Assembly: GCF_001693275.1 (NCBI RefSeq)
Contig: NZ_CP016477.1
Location: 2,604,001 to 2,668,000, forward strand
Source: Picosynechococcus sp. PCC 7117
GTDB lineage: Bacteria; Cyanobacteriota; Cyanobacteriia; Cyanobacteriales; MRBY01
Direction of reading: 5' to 3'
Length of the DNA stretch: 64,000 bases
In this document: positions 47,179 through 55,861 of the stretch, piece after piece
Numbering within the stretch: the stretch's first letter is position 1
Layout of the letters: the number at the start of each line of letters is the position of its first letter
Notes under the pieces: generated by a model
What the model saw: only the letters and a program-made list of their open reading frames with translations
The model's database searches: none
What the model was told of the DNA's origin: nothing
Position numbers and translations under genes: made by a program

Positions 47179-48411
47179 TTATGCTCCGCGACTAAACAGC
47201 TTGAAATAGCTTGCCACAAAAAATTCCTTGATGGGAAACAACAGATAGGTGAAGGGGTTGATGGTGACAATGATATTGCGAAAATCTCGCCTAGCCCCAC
47301 CGACGATCCCCTTTGCGACCCAGCGGGCTGACATCACGCCCACGGGATTTAAGGCACTCTTGAATGGCCCTAAAATTAGCTTGCGGATCACGATGGGAGA
47401 ATCCAACCGCTGTAAAGTAACGAGATCGCCTAAGGCCCGCTTACTCAGTTCATAGAGAGGACTGACGGCGGGACTGACTTCCGCTTCGGAGGTGTTTACC
47501 CAAATTTCTTTGCGTACCCGGTCTTGGTTGGTTTCCACGGTGCTAAGGAACAGCTCAATTAAACGCTGCTGGGAAAAGGTATTGATCGCGTAGGATTTGT
47601 GGATTGCTGCGGGGGTGCGATCACCATGGACATTGATCCCGTGGTTCAGGACAAGAATGTCAACTTTTTTTAAGGTTTCTAATAAATCTGCTTCTGCGCC
47701 GATCTGCCAAGGCACCGTTTGCAGGGGGATTTCTTGATTCTTAATTGTCAGGGAAATGGTTTCTTGGCTCGAAGTGAGGGCGATCGCCTTGGCTCCAGCC
47801 TGGTGTAGTTCCGTGAGGAGAGCATGGCCCAGGGTCCCCGAAGCACCGGTTACAGCGATTCGTTTACCTTTGAGAGAAAGTGCCGTGCCCATTAGTTTAT
47901 CCACGAGGGTAAAGGTGCCACAATAATAGGCCTCCTGGTTATCAAAATGGTGCCGCCAGTGGTAGGGGCGATTCACAAACCAATCCCCTGGTAACTCGGT
48001 AAAGTCTCCGGGACGGTGGGTCAGATCCGTCAGTTCATCCACGTAGGGTAAACCCAAACCCCTAGCGATCGCCGCCCCCAAAAACGAGAGCGTATACAAG
48101 CAGCCCGCCAATCCCAGCCAAGCCGTCGGCACTGCCAGCGCAACCAATAGCCCCCAAAGCAGTAGCCCAAAACTGAGCATCACCAGCGCCTCTGGCACAT
48201 CATTGTACCAATGGGCTTTTCGGTAAATTTCCGCGTTGACTGGCGTTAGATCCCGCCGGAAAACCCGATGGTGCCATCCATGGAGGCGGCCCACTGGTTC
48301 CCAAACATGGGCAAGGACATGGTACAAATCCCGCACCAGTTCCACCCAAAAGACAGACCCAAAAACCAGACCACTACCGAGAACAAGTTGGCTACTGCTG
48401 ATCATGCCCAA
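47179..48411 (-). CDS. Bifunctional sterol-desaturase-like / short-chain dehydrogenase fusion
   Basis: A 410-residue protein. The first ~185 residues are a membrane di-iron hydroxylase-like domain with H-boxes (Y-H-V-L-A-H, H-G-W-H-H, R-P-Y-H-W-R-H-H). The rest is an SDR Rossmann domain (G-K-R-I-A-V-T-G-A-S-G-T-L-G-H-A, I-L-V-L-N-H-G, Y-E-L-S-K-R with the catalytic Y-x-x-x-K-like pair). The fusion is known as a cyanobacterial family. Substrate is not known; a membrane lipid, carotenoid or wax-like aldehyde/alcohol is possible. Confidence 0.85.
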   Translation of the reverse strand: MGMISSSQLVLGSGLVFGSVFWVELVRDLYHVLAHVWEPVGRLHGWHHRVFRRDLTPVNAEIYRKAHWYNDVPEALVMLSFGLLLWGLLVALAVPTAWLGLAGCLYTLSFLGAAIARGLGLPYVDELTDLTHRPGDFTELPGDWFVNRPYHWRHHFDNQEAYYCGTFTLVDKLMGTALSLKGKRIAVTGASGTLGHALLTELHQAGAKAIALTSSQETISLTIKNQEIPLQTVPWQIGAEADLLETLKKVDILVLNHGINVHGDRTPAAIHKSYAINTFSQQRLIELFLSTVETNQDRVRKEIWVNTSEAEVSPAVSPLYELSKRALGDLVTLQRLDSPIVIRKLILGPFKSALNPVGVMSARWVAKGIVGGARRDFRNIIVTINPFTYLLFPIKEFFVASYFKLFSRGA

Positions 48412-48757
48412 AGAATTACAAAAGAATTATCGAGAGTTTTTGCTACCCAATTGTTGTAGCATTGTTTCTTTTTCTTGGGAACTTCAGACGTTGCCCAACC
48501 TTCCCAGGCTAACAACCCAATCCCCCCCTTTGGCGATCGCCTTAAACCCCACCACACCCTAAACTTGATGTCTGCCAATTTATACTTGACAAAAATAAAA
48601 ATCAGTGGATTTTAAAGTTGTTTTTGATGGCGATCCCCGCAAGCTTCGACAAAATAAGGCTTTAGGCAGCCCCGCAAATCTTAAGACACCCTGAATTTTT
48701 CCCGCTGATTTGCAAGACAATGTATTAGAATGGAGCTAAGTTAACAAAAATTAAAAT
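48412..48757. other. Intergenic stretch with a promoter-like TTGACA
   Basis: No gene recognised. At 48586-48591 TTGACA is followed 17 bases later by ATTTTA, a weak -10. The strand would be plus, giving a long leader for the small membrane protein gene at 48758. A leader RNA or sRNA cannot be excluded. Confidence 0.4.
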
Positions 48758-48946
48758 ATGCTGGTTCCAATTCTCATCTTTGATGTTGCCTTAGTTGCGT
48801 GGTCACTCCACCTGATGCAACAGGCATTTGACCAACAGGAGTTTTCTCTGATGTTGGCAGGAACCTTAGTTGCCGCCGCCGCCGCTGCCATGATGGTTGT
48901 GTACTTTTTGATGAACAACTGTCTCCATCATTTGTTGTTGTCCTGA
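48758..48946 (+). CDS. Small two-helix membrane protein
   Basis: A 62-residue protein with hydrophobic segments at ~2-20 and ~33-55 (the second rich in Ala and Met) joined by Q-Q-A-F-D-Q-Q-E-F. I do not recognise a family, though it looks like the small conserved membrane proteins of cyanobacteria. It has its own promoter-containing upstream region and a strong terminator 21 bases after the stop, supporting a real gene. It might be an accessory subunit of a membrane complex. Confidence 0.65.
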   Translation: MLVPILIFDVALVAWSLHLMQQAFDQQEFSLMLAGTLVAAAAAAMMVVYFLMNNCLHHLLLS

Positions 48947-48967
48947 GAAGCAAGAAATAAAACTCCC

Positions 48968-49007
48968 AAAATAAAGCCCCCCATGCACGATGGAGGGTTT
49001 TATTTTG
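48968..49007. terminator. Bidirectional terminator
   Basis: AAAATAAAGCCCCCCAT and ATGGAGGGTTTTATTTT form a long stem with few mismatches around a 5-base loop. A- and T-tracts on both sides let it serve both the small membrane protein gene and the convergent DUF561 gene. Confidence 0.85.
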
Positions 49008-49036
49008 GCCTCAACCGAAACTGTTGGCACGAAATT

Positions 49037-49777
49037 TTAAGCTTCTACGCCCACAACGGCACCATCGAGGGCCTCGACTAATTGGCGCACCGTTGCCACC
49101 ATCGCCAGGGGATCATTGAGTTTATTGATTGCAGAGCCGACGCCAATCCCAGCAGCACCAGCGGCGATCGCCATGGGAGCTGTCACATCAGACAACCCAG
49201 ACGCACACATCACAGGGACATCTACCGCGCGGGAAATGGCATGGGCTGCAGCCAAGGTGGGCGCTGCCTTTTCGATTAAACCAAGGGTTCCAGCGCTGGT
49301 GGGACGGCTGGAAGTGCCCCCTTCTGTTTGGATAATATCTGCACCCGCTGCCACGAGTTGTTCGGCGAGGGCAACCTGCTCATCGAGGGCAAGGATATGG
49401 GGAACCGTTACCGAAAGGGTTACGTTAGGTAATAACGCACGGGTTTCTTTAGTGATTGCCAGCACTTCTTCTGCCTCAAAGCGAATCCCCTGGGCGTAGA
49501 ATGCATCAAAGTTTCCAATTTCCACAAGATCAGCCCCCGCTTCAACCGCATCAGCTAAAACTTGAGCATCAACCCCAGACACGCATACAGGCAGAGAAAT
49601 GACTTCTTTCACCTGACGAATCAAATCTGCATCGGCGGCAATATCGACGAATGTTGCGCCACCGGCTTCGGCTGCCCGGGCCACAGCGAGAACATTGGTC
49701 GCATCAAAGTTATTCAAACCACTAATGACTTTTAATGCCCGACGTTGAGCAAAGGCATCTTTGAGCATGGGATCCAT
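49037..49777 (-). CDS. DUF561 / Ycf23-like TIM-barrel protein
   Basis: A 246-residue protein of the DUF561 family, which includes plastid Ycf23. The sequence has the rhythm of a phosphate-binding TIM barrel: A-L-K-V-I-S-G-L-N-N-F, A-G-G-A-T-F-V-D-I-A-A-D, A-G-A-D-L-V-E-I-G-N, A-G-A-D-I-I-Q-T-E-G-G-T and A-A-G-A-A-G-I-G-V-G-S. Function remains unknown, but the fold and conserved phosphate loop suggest a small-molecule enzyme. ATG 49777; a second Met at residue 4 is possible. Confidence 0.88.
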   Translation of the reverse strand: MDPMLKDAFAQRRALKVISGLNNFDATNVLAVARAAEAGGATFVDIAADADLIRQVKEVISLPVCVSGVDAQVLADAVEAGADLVEIGNFDAFYAQGIRFEAEEVLAITKETRALLPNVTLSVTVPHILALDEQVALAEQLVAAGADIIQTEGGTSSRPTSAGTLGLIEKAAPTLAAAHAISRAVDVPVMCASGLSDVTAPMAIAAGAAGIGVGSAINKLNDPLAMVATVRQLVEALDGAVVGVEA

Positions 49778-49898
49778 AGAATCAAACAGTTATTCAAAAT
49801 TTTTGCTTCCCTCTAGTGTATCCTTCAATGTTCCTTCCTTCGCCGCCGGATCGCCTGACTCGCTAAAATTGTTCGCGTCCCCCTAGAGAATCTTGGTA

Positions 49899-50315
49899 AT
49901 GCCAGAACAATGTGATGCAAGTTTGAAAGTCTGTGCGCAAAATCTTGGCCTCGACCGAATTGATCGCCATGTGTTTATCTGTGCCGATCAAACGAAGCCC
50001 AAATGTTGTGATAAGCAGGCCAGCATTGACGCTTGGAATTATCTCAAAAAACGCCTCAAAGAATTGGGATTAGACGCTCCCAGTGACGCTTTACCCCACA
50101 TTTTCCGCACGAAAGCGAACTGTCTCCGGGTCTGTAGTCAGGGGCCGATTTTGGTGGTTTATCCCGATGGCATTTGGTATCACAGTGCCACACCAGCGGT
50201 CATTGAACGGATTATTCAGGAGCATTTAATCGGCGATCGCCCCGTCCAAGATTATGTATTTATGGCCCATCCCCTACCCGAACCATCGCCAGTAAACCCC
50301 GTCCCAAATCCCTAA
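49899..50315 (+). CDS. Thioredoxin-like [2Fe-2S] ferredoxin
   Basis: A 138-residue protein with the pattern [14 protein letters not shown] and later [23 protein letters not shown], the cluster motif of thioredoxin-like [2Fe-2S] ferredoxins. Four of the Cys would ligate the cluster. Downstream Y-H-S-A-T-P and E-H-L-I are typical of the cyanobacterial sub-family. A TTG two codons earlier is possible; ATG 49899 is preferred. Redox partner unknown. It is divergent from the DUF561 gene. Confidence 0.88.
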   Translation: MPEQCDASLKVCAQNLGLDRIDRHVFICADQTKPKCCDKQASIDAWNYLKKRLKELGLDAPSDALPHIFRTKANCLRVCSQGPILVVYPDGIWYHSATPAVIERIIQEHLIGDRPVQDYVFMAHPLPEPSPVNPVPNP

Positions 50316-50378
50316 TCCCAGCCAAAATTCCTTTGCTAAGATTTGGCTAACCCTGATCTTTGCGACCCTATTCCTGCC

Positions 50379-51023
50379 ATGAGCGATTTTCCTAATCCCC
50401 AAGGTACGACTCTACTCCTGATTGACGACGATCCCAATCTCATTTTGTTAGTGCGCGATTATCTCGAATTTCGCGGCTATGACATGTTGACCGCGGCCAA
50501 TGGTGTCGAAGGCCTGCAAATCCTCGAAGAGACAACCCCTGACTTAATCATTTGTGATGTGATGATGCCAGAAATGGATGGTTATACCTTTATCCAAAAT
50601 GTCCGTCAAAATTCGCAAATTAGCTGGATCCCTGTAATTTTCCTCTCGGCAAAAGGGCAAACCCGCGATCGCATCGAGGGCCTGAACCAAGGGGCGGATG
50701 TGTACCTTGTGAAGCCTTTTGAACCAGAAGAATTAGTCGCCCAGGTGGAATCGTCGTTAAACCAGGCCCGGCGTATCCTGAGTCATTCTGGGGCGACAAC
50801 CTCGTCCATGGCCTTTCAGGTGCCGAGTCATGTGGAGCTTACCCCCACGGAAACTAAGGTTGTGAGCTTTGTGGCCCAGGGACTTTCTAACCGGGAAATT
50901 GCCGAGAAGCTCAATGTAAGCCAGCGCACCATCGAAAGTCATGTGTCGAATATGTTGAACAAAACCAGCTTAAATAACCGCACGGAACTGGCGCGGTGGG
51001 CCATGGACAGTCGATTGGTGTAA
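50379..51023 (+). CDS. NarL/LuxR-family response regulator, Ycf29/Rre1-like
   Basis: A 214-residue regulator. Receiver residues: acidic pair in L-I-D-D-D-P, phosphoryl Asp in L-I-I-C-D-V-M-M-P-E-M-D-G and Lys in L-V-K-P-F. The C-terminal HTH is L-T-P-T-E-T-K-V-V-S-F-V-A-Q-G-L-S-N-R-E-I-A-E-K-L. Sequence style matches plastid Ycf29 and cyanobacterial Rre1, a partner of Hik2 and Hik34 in stress signalling. I start at ATG 50379; a TTG at 50343 would add 12 residues. The tRNA-Thr gene follows closely. Confidence 0.85.
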   Translation: MSDFPNPQGTTLLLIDDDPNLILLVRDYLEFRGYDMLTAANGVEGLQILEETTPDLIICDVMMPEMDGYTFIQNVRQNSQISWIPVIFLSAKGQTRDRIEGLNQGADVYLVKPFEPEELVAQVESSLNQARRILSHSGATTSSMAFQVPSHVELTPTETKVVSFVAQGLSNREIAEKLNVSQRTIESHVSNMLNKTSLNNRTELARWAMDSRLV

Positions 51024-51028
51024 AAAGC

Positions 51029-51059
51029 TTGACAATTTCCGGTGCGCTTTTGCTATACT
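51029..51059 (+). promoter_or_regulatory. Promoter of the tRNA-Thr gene
   Basis: TTGACA (51029-51034) and TATACT (51054-51059) lie 23 bases before the tRNA. The spacing of 19 is long, but the -10 carries an upstream TG (TGCTATACT), an extended -10. Confidence 0.7.
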
Positions 51060-51081
51060 TGCATACGGTTTAGAGACCAAT

Positions 51082-51154
51082 GCCCACGTAGCTCAGTTGG
51101 TAGAGCAGCTGATTTGTAATCAGCCGGTCGCAGGTTCAAGTCCTGTTGTGGGCT
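51082..51154 (+). tRNA. trnT: tRNA-Thr (TGT anticodon)
   Basis: The cloverleaf is complete: acceptor GCCCACG/TGTGGGC, D-arm with AGCTCAGTTGGTAGAGC, anticodon arm GCTGA-TTTGTAA-TCAGC with anticodon TGT, and T-arm CAGGTTCAAGTCCTG. CCA is not encoded. It reads ACA threonine codons. A good promoter precedes it, and cinA starts 64 bases on. Confidence 0.97.
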
Positions 51155-51217
51155 TTTAAAATTGAATGTTTACCAAACAAATGAGGAAAGGCGATCGCCT
51201 TTTACTGAAGGAGCACC

Positions 51218-52477
51218 ATGGCGGCGGAAATTATCTGTGTTGGCACTGAGATTCTTTTGGGAGATATCGTCAATAGCAATAGCCAGTACCTTGCCCAGGA
51301 GTTCGCAAAGCTTGGCATCAGCCATTATTTTCAGTCTGTGGTGGGAGACAATATTGCTCGCATCCATTCCCTCCTAGAGATTGCCGTGCAACGGGGGACA
51401 GAAATTATTGTCTTTACGGGTGGCCTTGGCCCCACCCCCGACGATCTCACCACCGAGGCGATCGCCGCCTATTTCCAAACGCCCCTCGTCGAGCGACCAG
51501 AGATTGTCGCCGATATCACCACAAAATTTGCCCAACGGGGGCGCATCATGACCCCCAACAACCGTAAACAAGCCCTTTTGCCGGAGGGAGCGGAGATTCT
51601 CCCAAATCCGACGGGAACTGCCCCTGGTCTGATTTGGCAACCCATTGAGGGACTAACAATTTTTACCTTTCCGGGCGTCCCTGGGGAAATGAAGCGGATG
51701 TGGCAAGAAACTGCTGTCCCCTACCTCAAGGCCCAAGGCTACGGTCAGATTGTGATTCACAGTGAAATGATGCGCTTCCGGGGTATTGGTGAATCGAGTC
51801 TGGCCGCTAAAGTGAATCATCTTTTTGCATTGACGAACCCGACCGTAGCTCCCTATGCCTCTAAGGGAGAAGTCAAGTTACGGGTGGCAGCCCGGGCAGA
51901 ATCCGTTGCCGCAGCTAAAAAATTAATGGATCCGGTGGTTGCAGAAATTAAGGCGATCGCCGGATTGGATTATTTCGGTTCCGATGGGGCCAGTCTCCCC
52001 CTAGTCATCGGCGACTTACTGCGGACGCGCCAGGAAACCCTAGCCGTTGCCGAATCTTGCACTGGCGGCGGCCTAGGCGCACTAATTACAAGCGTTTCCG
52101 GCAGCTCCGACTACTTTTTGGGGGGTATTGCCGCTTATGCTAATGCCGTAAAAATAAACCTTCTCGGCGTGAATTCCGCCGACCTGCAAAACCAGGGGGC
52201 CGTCAGTGAAACCGTGGCCCAACAAATGGCGCTGGGGGCCAAACAAGCCCTCGGTAGCGATTGGGGCATTGGCATTACCGGCATTGCTGGCCCGAAGAGT
52301 GATGACTCCGCCAAACCCATCGGCTTGGTTTGTATCGCCTGGGCCGATCCCCAAAATCACGTATTTAGCCACACCTACCGCTACGGTACAGACCGAGACC
52401 GGGAATTAATTCGTTACCTGAGTGCCTGTGATGCCCTCGATGGCCTCAGGCGATATTTAAAGAACGACAAATCTTAA
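51218..52477 (+). CDS. cinA: CinA-family nicotinamide-nucleotide amidase
   Basis: A 419-residue protein with the two CinA domains. The N-terminal MoaB/MogA-like COG1058 part has I-C-V-G-T-E-I-L-L-G-D-I-V-N-S-N and F-T-G-G-L-G-P-T-P-D-D-L-T. The C-terminal amidase part has A-E-S-C-T-G-G-G-L-G-A-L-I-T and G-I-A-G-P. The enzyme deamidates NMN and/or hydrolyses ADP-ribose in NAD recycling; it is also linked to competence in some bacteria. Length is full. A GAAGGAG ribosome site precedes the ATG. Confidence 0.95.
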   Translation: MAAEIICVGTEILLGDIVNSNSQYLAQEFAKLGISHYFQSVVGDNIARIHSLLEIAVQRGTEIIVFTGGLGPTPDDLTTEAIAAYFQTPLVERPEIVADITTKFAQRGRIMTPNNRKQALLPEGAEILPNPTGTAPGLIWQPIEGLTIFTFPGVPGEMKRMWQETAVPYLKAQGYGQIVIHSEMMRFRGIGESSLAAKVNHLFALTNPTVAPYASKGEVKLRVAARAESVAAAKKLMDPVVAEIKAIAGLDYFGSDGASLPLVIGDLLRTRQETLAVAESCTGGGLGALITSVSGSSDYFLGGIAAYANAVKINLLGVNSADLQNQGAVSETVAQQMALGAKQALGSDWGIGITGIAGPKSDDSAKPIGLVCIAWADPQNHVFSHTYRYGTDRDRELIRYLSACDALDGLRRYLKNDKS

Positions 52478-52562
52478 AGTTTTGTTACGAAATATTATGG
52501 TTTCTGAGGAAAAAGTCTAAGCCCTAACTAAGGATTCGGCGATCGCGCCCCGAAAAGCTTGT

Positions 52563-52591
52563 GTTATTCTTAATATATCTATAAGAACAAC
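52563..52591. promoter_or_regulatory. Inverted repeat in the leader of the 46-codon gene
   Basis: GTTATTCTTA and TAAGAACAAC (one mismatch) flank ATATATCTA. The AT-rich centre could include a -10 element, making this a candidate operator. No known consensus was recognised. Confidence 0.35.
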
Positions 52592-52665
52592 GTACCAAAG
52601 ACGCCAAGATTTATGATGAATAAATTAGAGCGTGGTACATCGAGTTTACAGGAGTCGTCTTTTTG

Positions 52666-52806
52666 ATGGGCTATATCGAAAAAGTACTGGAAAAACTCAG
52701 AGAGTGGGCGGGCAAAGTCATTGAAACCCTCCTTGGGCCAGCGGCCGAACCTGAGCCTGAACTCATCCCGATCCCTGTCCACGACCGTCAACGTCGCCGC
52801 TACTAA
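52666..52806 (+). CDS. Small 46-residue protein with acidic-proline hinge
   Basis: ATG 52666 is preceded by AGGAG at about 11 bases. The product has an amphipathic N-terminal helix (Y-I-E-K-V-L-E-K-L-R-E-W-A-G-K-V-I), then L-L-G-P-A-A-E-P-E-P-E-L-I-P-I-P-V and a basic end (D-R-Q-R-R-R-Y). The strong charge pattern, ribosome site and lack of other genes in this gap support a real gene, although it is short. I do not recognise a function. It lies 58 bases before aroQ on the same strand. Confidence 0.6.
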   Translation: MGYIEKVLEKLREWAGKVIETLLGPAAEPEPELIPIPVHDRQRRRY

Positions 52807-52864
52807 AGGCCTCGGACGTTGGGATGCTAACCTTATTAGTTAATCTGCGTTAGGTTCACCACCG

Positions 52865-53311
52865 TTGTCCACCCTGAATATCCTTGTGCTCCACGGGCCC
52901 AATTTAAATTTGTTGGGCTTACGGGAGCCTGAAATCTACGGCGCCACAACCCTCAAAGACATCAATGCCCGCCTCGAAAAGGAGGCAAAAGCTCTTGATG
53001 CCTCTCTGCACTGTTTTCAATCCAACCATGAGGGCGCGTTAGTCGATCAGATCCAGGCCGCCCTCGGTAAATTTTCTGGCATTTTGATTAATCCGGCGGC
53101 CTACACCCACACCAGTGTCGCCCTTAGGGATGCTTTAGCGGCGGTAAATTTACCCACCATAGAGGTGCATCTCAGCAATATTCACCAGCGCGAAACCTTC
53201 CGTCACCATTCCTATATCGCGCCCATTGCAGTGGGTCAAATCTGCGGCTTTGGGGCGGAAAGTTACTATCTCGGTTTACGGGCTTTGGTAAACCATATCC
53301 GCGCTAGATAA
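52865..53311 (+). CDS. aroQ: Type II 3-dehydroquinate dehydratase
   Basis: A 148-residue enzyme converting 3-dehydroquinate to 3-dehydroshikimate. Motifs: [13 protein letters not shown] with the catalytic Arg/Tyr region (E-I-Y-G), [19 protein letters not shown] and [10 protein letters not shown]. The apparent start is TTG at 52865; no ATG fits better. The DUF4340-type gene follows 8 bases later, so they are probably an operon. Confidence 0.95.
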   Translation: MSTLNILVLHGPNLNLLGLREPEIYGATTLKDINARLEKEAKALDASLHCFQSNHEGALVDQIQAALGKFSGILINPAAYTHTSVALRDALAAVNLPTIEVHLSNIHQRETFRHHSYIAPIAVGQICGFGAESYYLGLRALVNHIRAR

Positions 53312-53319
53312 AAATCGCC

Positions 53320-53871
53320 ATGGTGCAGCGGAGTACAGGAATTTGGCTGGTGATCGCCTTAGGACTTGGGGGAATCACCTGGGCTGTTACGCAACGACAA
53401 AATACCTTAACACCCTCAGAATCAGGTTTCGTTGCCGCAGATGCTGAGGTGCTTCTTCCCATTCAGGAAGCGGAGATCCAGACTTTATCTTTAGACATTC
53501 AAGGGGAAACCCTCAACTTTGAACAACGCTTTGCACCCGTCCCTCAATGGTGGCTGACTAGTCCCGTTGAAAAACCGGCAAATCGGGGGGCGATCGCCTA
53601 TTTGCTCAATTTACTCATCGAACCCCAGGGTTACGCTAGTTTTTCTGTGGCCTCTGAGGAACTGGCCGATTATGGCCTCCTTGAACCCAAAGCTGTGGTC
53701 ACGCTCCAAACAGCGGCAACTCAACCCTCTCAACTCAGCCTCGGCACTGAAAATTTTGACCAAACCAAAATCTATGGTCGCCTAAATGATGAAAATATTG
53801 TTTTAGTCTTGCCGCTGGAATTTCGTCATGCTGTAACCCGGCAGTTGTCGGAATGGGTGGATGAAAGTTAA
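53320..53871 (+). CDS. Membrane-anchored DUF4340-type protein
   Basis: A 183-residue protein with one N-terminal hydrophobic segment (~6-22, signal anchor). The rest has the DUF4340 pattern: a beta-rich body, W-W-L-T-S-P-V, then A-D-Y-G-L-L-E-P-K-A-V-V-T-L and a weak L-S-L-G-T-E-N. Such domains are found in gliding and transport-associated proteins as well as many cyanobacterial unknowns. It lies right after aroQ, but no functional link to the shikimate pathway is evident. Confidence 0.65.
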   Translation: MVQRSTGIWLVIALGLGGITWAVTQRQNTLTPSESGFVAADAEVLLPIQEAEIQTLSLDIQGETLNFEQRFAPVPQWWLTSPVEKPANRGAIAYLLNLLIEPQGYASFSVASEELADYGLLEPKAVVTLQTAATQPSQLSLGTENFDQTKIYGRLNDENIVLVLPLEFRHAVTRQLSEWVDES

Positions 53872-53961
53872 GCGTCAACATTCTAAAGAAATTGTTAGGA
53901 TCAAATTCCTTTTGTGGTGTATGTTAAGGGTTTCTAACGTGAACGTTCGGGCAATGAGAAG

Positions 53962-54588
53962 ATGGTGAATATTGCGGTTGTTGACTACGACATGGGGAAT
54001 CTCCACTCCGCCTGCAAAGCCCTAGAAAAAGCGGGGGCAACTCCCACAATCACGGATCAATCGGAACAAATCCTGGGGGCCGATGCGGTCGTTTTACCGG
54101 GGGTTGGGGCGTTTGATCCGGCGATGCAACATCTCCGCGATCGCCACCTCGAAGCTTCCATTCACCAGGCGATCGCCAGTGGCAAACCCTTCCTCGGCAT
54201 TTGTTTGGGGATGCAAATTTTATTTGACAGTTCCGCCGAAGGCACAGAAAAAGGTTTAGGCATTATTCCCGGCAGCGTGAAACGATTTCAGCCAGAGCCA
54301 GAGATTACCATTCCCCACATGGGCTGGAACCAACTGCAACTAACCCAACCGGATCATCCCATTTGGCAGGATTTACCGAAAGATCCCTTTGTTTATTTTG
54401 TGCATTCTTTTTATGTGGCCCCGACAGATCCTGAAGTAAATGCCGCCACCGTCACCCACGGCCAGCAAACCGTCACAGCGGCGATCGCCAAAGATAATTT
54501 AGTTGCGATGCAATTTCACCCCGAAAAATTCTCAGCAATTGGCCTAAAAATCCTCGAAAATTTTGTGCACTGGGTTAAGCAGCAATGA
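53962..54588 (+). CDS. hisH: Imidazole glycerol phosphate synthase glutaminase subunit
   Basis: A 208-residue class I amidotransferase. HisH gives ammonia to HisF to make IGP and AICAR in histidine synthesis. The start V-D-Y-D-M-G-N-L-H-S, the nucleophile G-I-C-L-G-M-Q-I-L-F, V-H-S-F-Y and Q-F-H-P-E-K-F-S are all present. hisF is not adjacent. Length is normal. Confidence 0.97.
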   Translation: MVNIAVVDYDMGNLHSACKALEKAGATPTITDQSEQILGADAVVLPGVGAFDPAMQHLRDRHLEASIHQAIASGKPFLGICLGMQILFDSSAEGTEKGLGIIPGSVKRFQPEPEITIPHMGWNQLQLTQPDHPIWQDLPKDPFVYFVHSFYVAPTDPEVNAATVTHGQQTVTAAIAKDNLVAMQFHPEKFSAIGLKILENFVHWVKQQ

Positions 54589-54713
54589 AATTCTTCAAGT
54601 CTCTTGTAGAAAAATGATTTAGAGATTTATTAAAGTCTCCCTTCCGAAGAGAGATTTAGAGGGATATCCCCCTTCCCAATCAACTTTCTTTACCTTTACC
54701 GTTTTCCTTTACC

Positions 54714-55172
54714 ATGGCCCAAATCAAACTGATGCACGCGAAACTCCACCATTTGCGGGTGACCCAGGCTGAGCTAGATTATGTGGGCAGCATCACCATC
54801 GACCAAGCCCTGATCGAGAAAGTGGGAATTTTGCCCCTCGAAGAAGTCAATATCTGGAACGTAGAAAATGGTAACCGCCTGACCACCTACGTTTTGCCTG
54901 GTGAGCGAGATAGTGGTGTCGTCTGTCTCAATGGTGCGGCGGCCCATCTTTGTAGCCCAGGCGATCGCCTGATTGTCGCAGCCTATGAATTACGCGATCG
55001 CGCCAGTGTTTTAGCGCAAGGTCATACAGCAAAAGTGATCCTGGCCGATGAGCAAAACCGCTGCCAGACGTTTTTTGAGCAACGCCTCAATCCCCAAGGC
55101 CAACCAGGGGCTAACTTACAGGTAACAGATCAATCCTCAGTGACGACGGACGCACCGATGCTAATTTGCTAA
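54714..55172 (+). CDS. panD: Aspartate 1-decarboxylase
   Basis: A 152-residue pyruvoyl enzyme that makes beta-alanine for pantothenate. The self-cleavage site is Y-V-G-S (Gly-Ser, residues ~24-25), giving the pyruvoyl beta-alpha processing. Other conserved parts are [18 protein letters not shown] and D-R-L-I-V-A-A-Y. The C-terminus is about 25 residues longer than in Escherichia coli; such tails are common in cyanobacterial PanD and their role is unknown. Confidence 0.93.
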   Translation: MAQIKLMHAKLHHLRVTQAELDYVGSITIDQALIEKVGILPLEEVNIWNVENGNRLTTYVLPGERDSGVVCLNGAAAHLCSPGDRLIVAAYELRDRASVLAQGHTAKVILADEQNRCQTFFEQRLNPQGQPGANLQVTDQSSVTTDAPMLIC

Positions 55173-55263
55173 CGATCCCTACAAATAGGGTGATAAGCAT
55201 TGGTTGAATTTTCGCGGTAGGATAACAGTTAGCTCTAAGCGTGCTTTGTTATACCGAAAAACT

Positions 55264-55677
55264 ATGTTAAAGAAATTTTTATCTCGCCTTGTGGCGATCG
55301 CCCTGGTGATTATGGTGAGCGTAACCGGGCTAACAGCCTGTAGCGGCACCAGTGCCAGTGGCCTAACCGGGAAATATGTAGATGATACTTTGCTCGTCGT
55401 CGAAAATCTGACTGAAGCCATTCAACTACCTGGCGATGCCCCTAACCGTAGCGAAGTGCAGGCAGCGGCCCGCTTGCAGATGAATGAATACATGTCCCGC
55501 TATCGTCGTGACCCCAAAACCTCTGGGTTGCGTTCTTTCACTACCATGCAAACTGCATTGAATGCTTTGGCTGGCTATTACAGTTCCTTTGGTAGTCGCC
55601 CCTTACCTGAAAAATTAAAAACACGTTTAGCGACAGAATTTGAAAAAGCGAATATTGCTGTTAAACGTGGAATTTAA
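55264..55677 (+). CDS. psb27: Photosystem II assembly lipoprotein Psb27
   Basis: A 137-residue protein. The signal peptide with lipobox (G-L-T-A-C) anchors it to the thylakoid lumen face. The mature part is a four-helix bundle (Y-V-D-D-T-L-L-V-V-E-N-L, R-S-E-V-Q-A-A-A-R-L-Q-M-N-E-Y-M-S-R-Y-R-R, L-N-A-L-A-G-Y-Y). Psb27 binds CP43 in assembly intermediates and keeps the Mn cluster from binding too early. ATG 55264 is preferred over an in-frame ATG 20 codons upstream because it gives a normal signal peptide. A terminator follows. Confidence 0.97.
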   Translation: MLKKFLSRLVAIALVIMVSVTGLTACSGTSASGLTGKYVDDTLLVVENLTEAIQLPGDAPNRSEVQAAARLQMNEYMSRYRRDPKTSGLRSFTTMQTALNALAGYYSSFGSRPLPEKLKTRLATEFEKANIAVKRGI

Positions 55678-55699
55678 TTAATCATCTCCAAAGATATTT

Positions 55700-55735
55700 A
55701 AGGAATTGACAAATAGTTATGTTAATTCCTTTTTT
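55700..55735 (+). terminator. Intrinsic terminator of psb27
   Basis: AAGGAATTGAC and GTTAATTCCTT form a long stem (one mismatch) with a 10-base loop, followed by TTTTT. Confidence 0.85.
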
Positions 55736-55861
55736 ATTTCTTTGCAAACCAAAAGAGAAAAAAATGCTCTGTTTAAGCAATATGAATTCATAGATTTTTT
55801 TATACTTCTACTTTTAACCAATGAAGCCGATCAATGCTCTAAGAGAATCAATAAATAAGCA

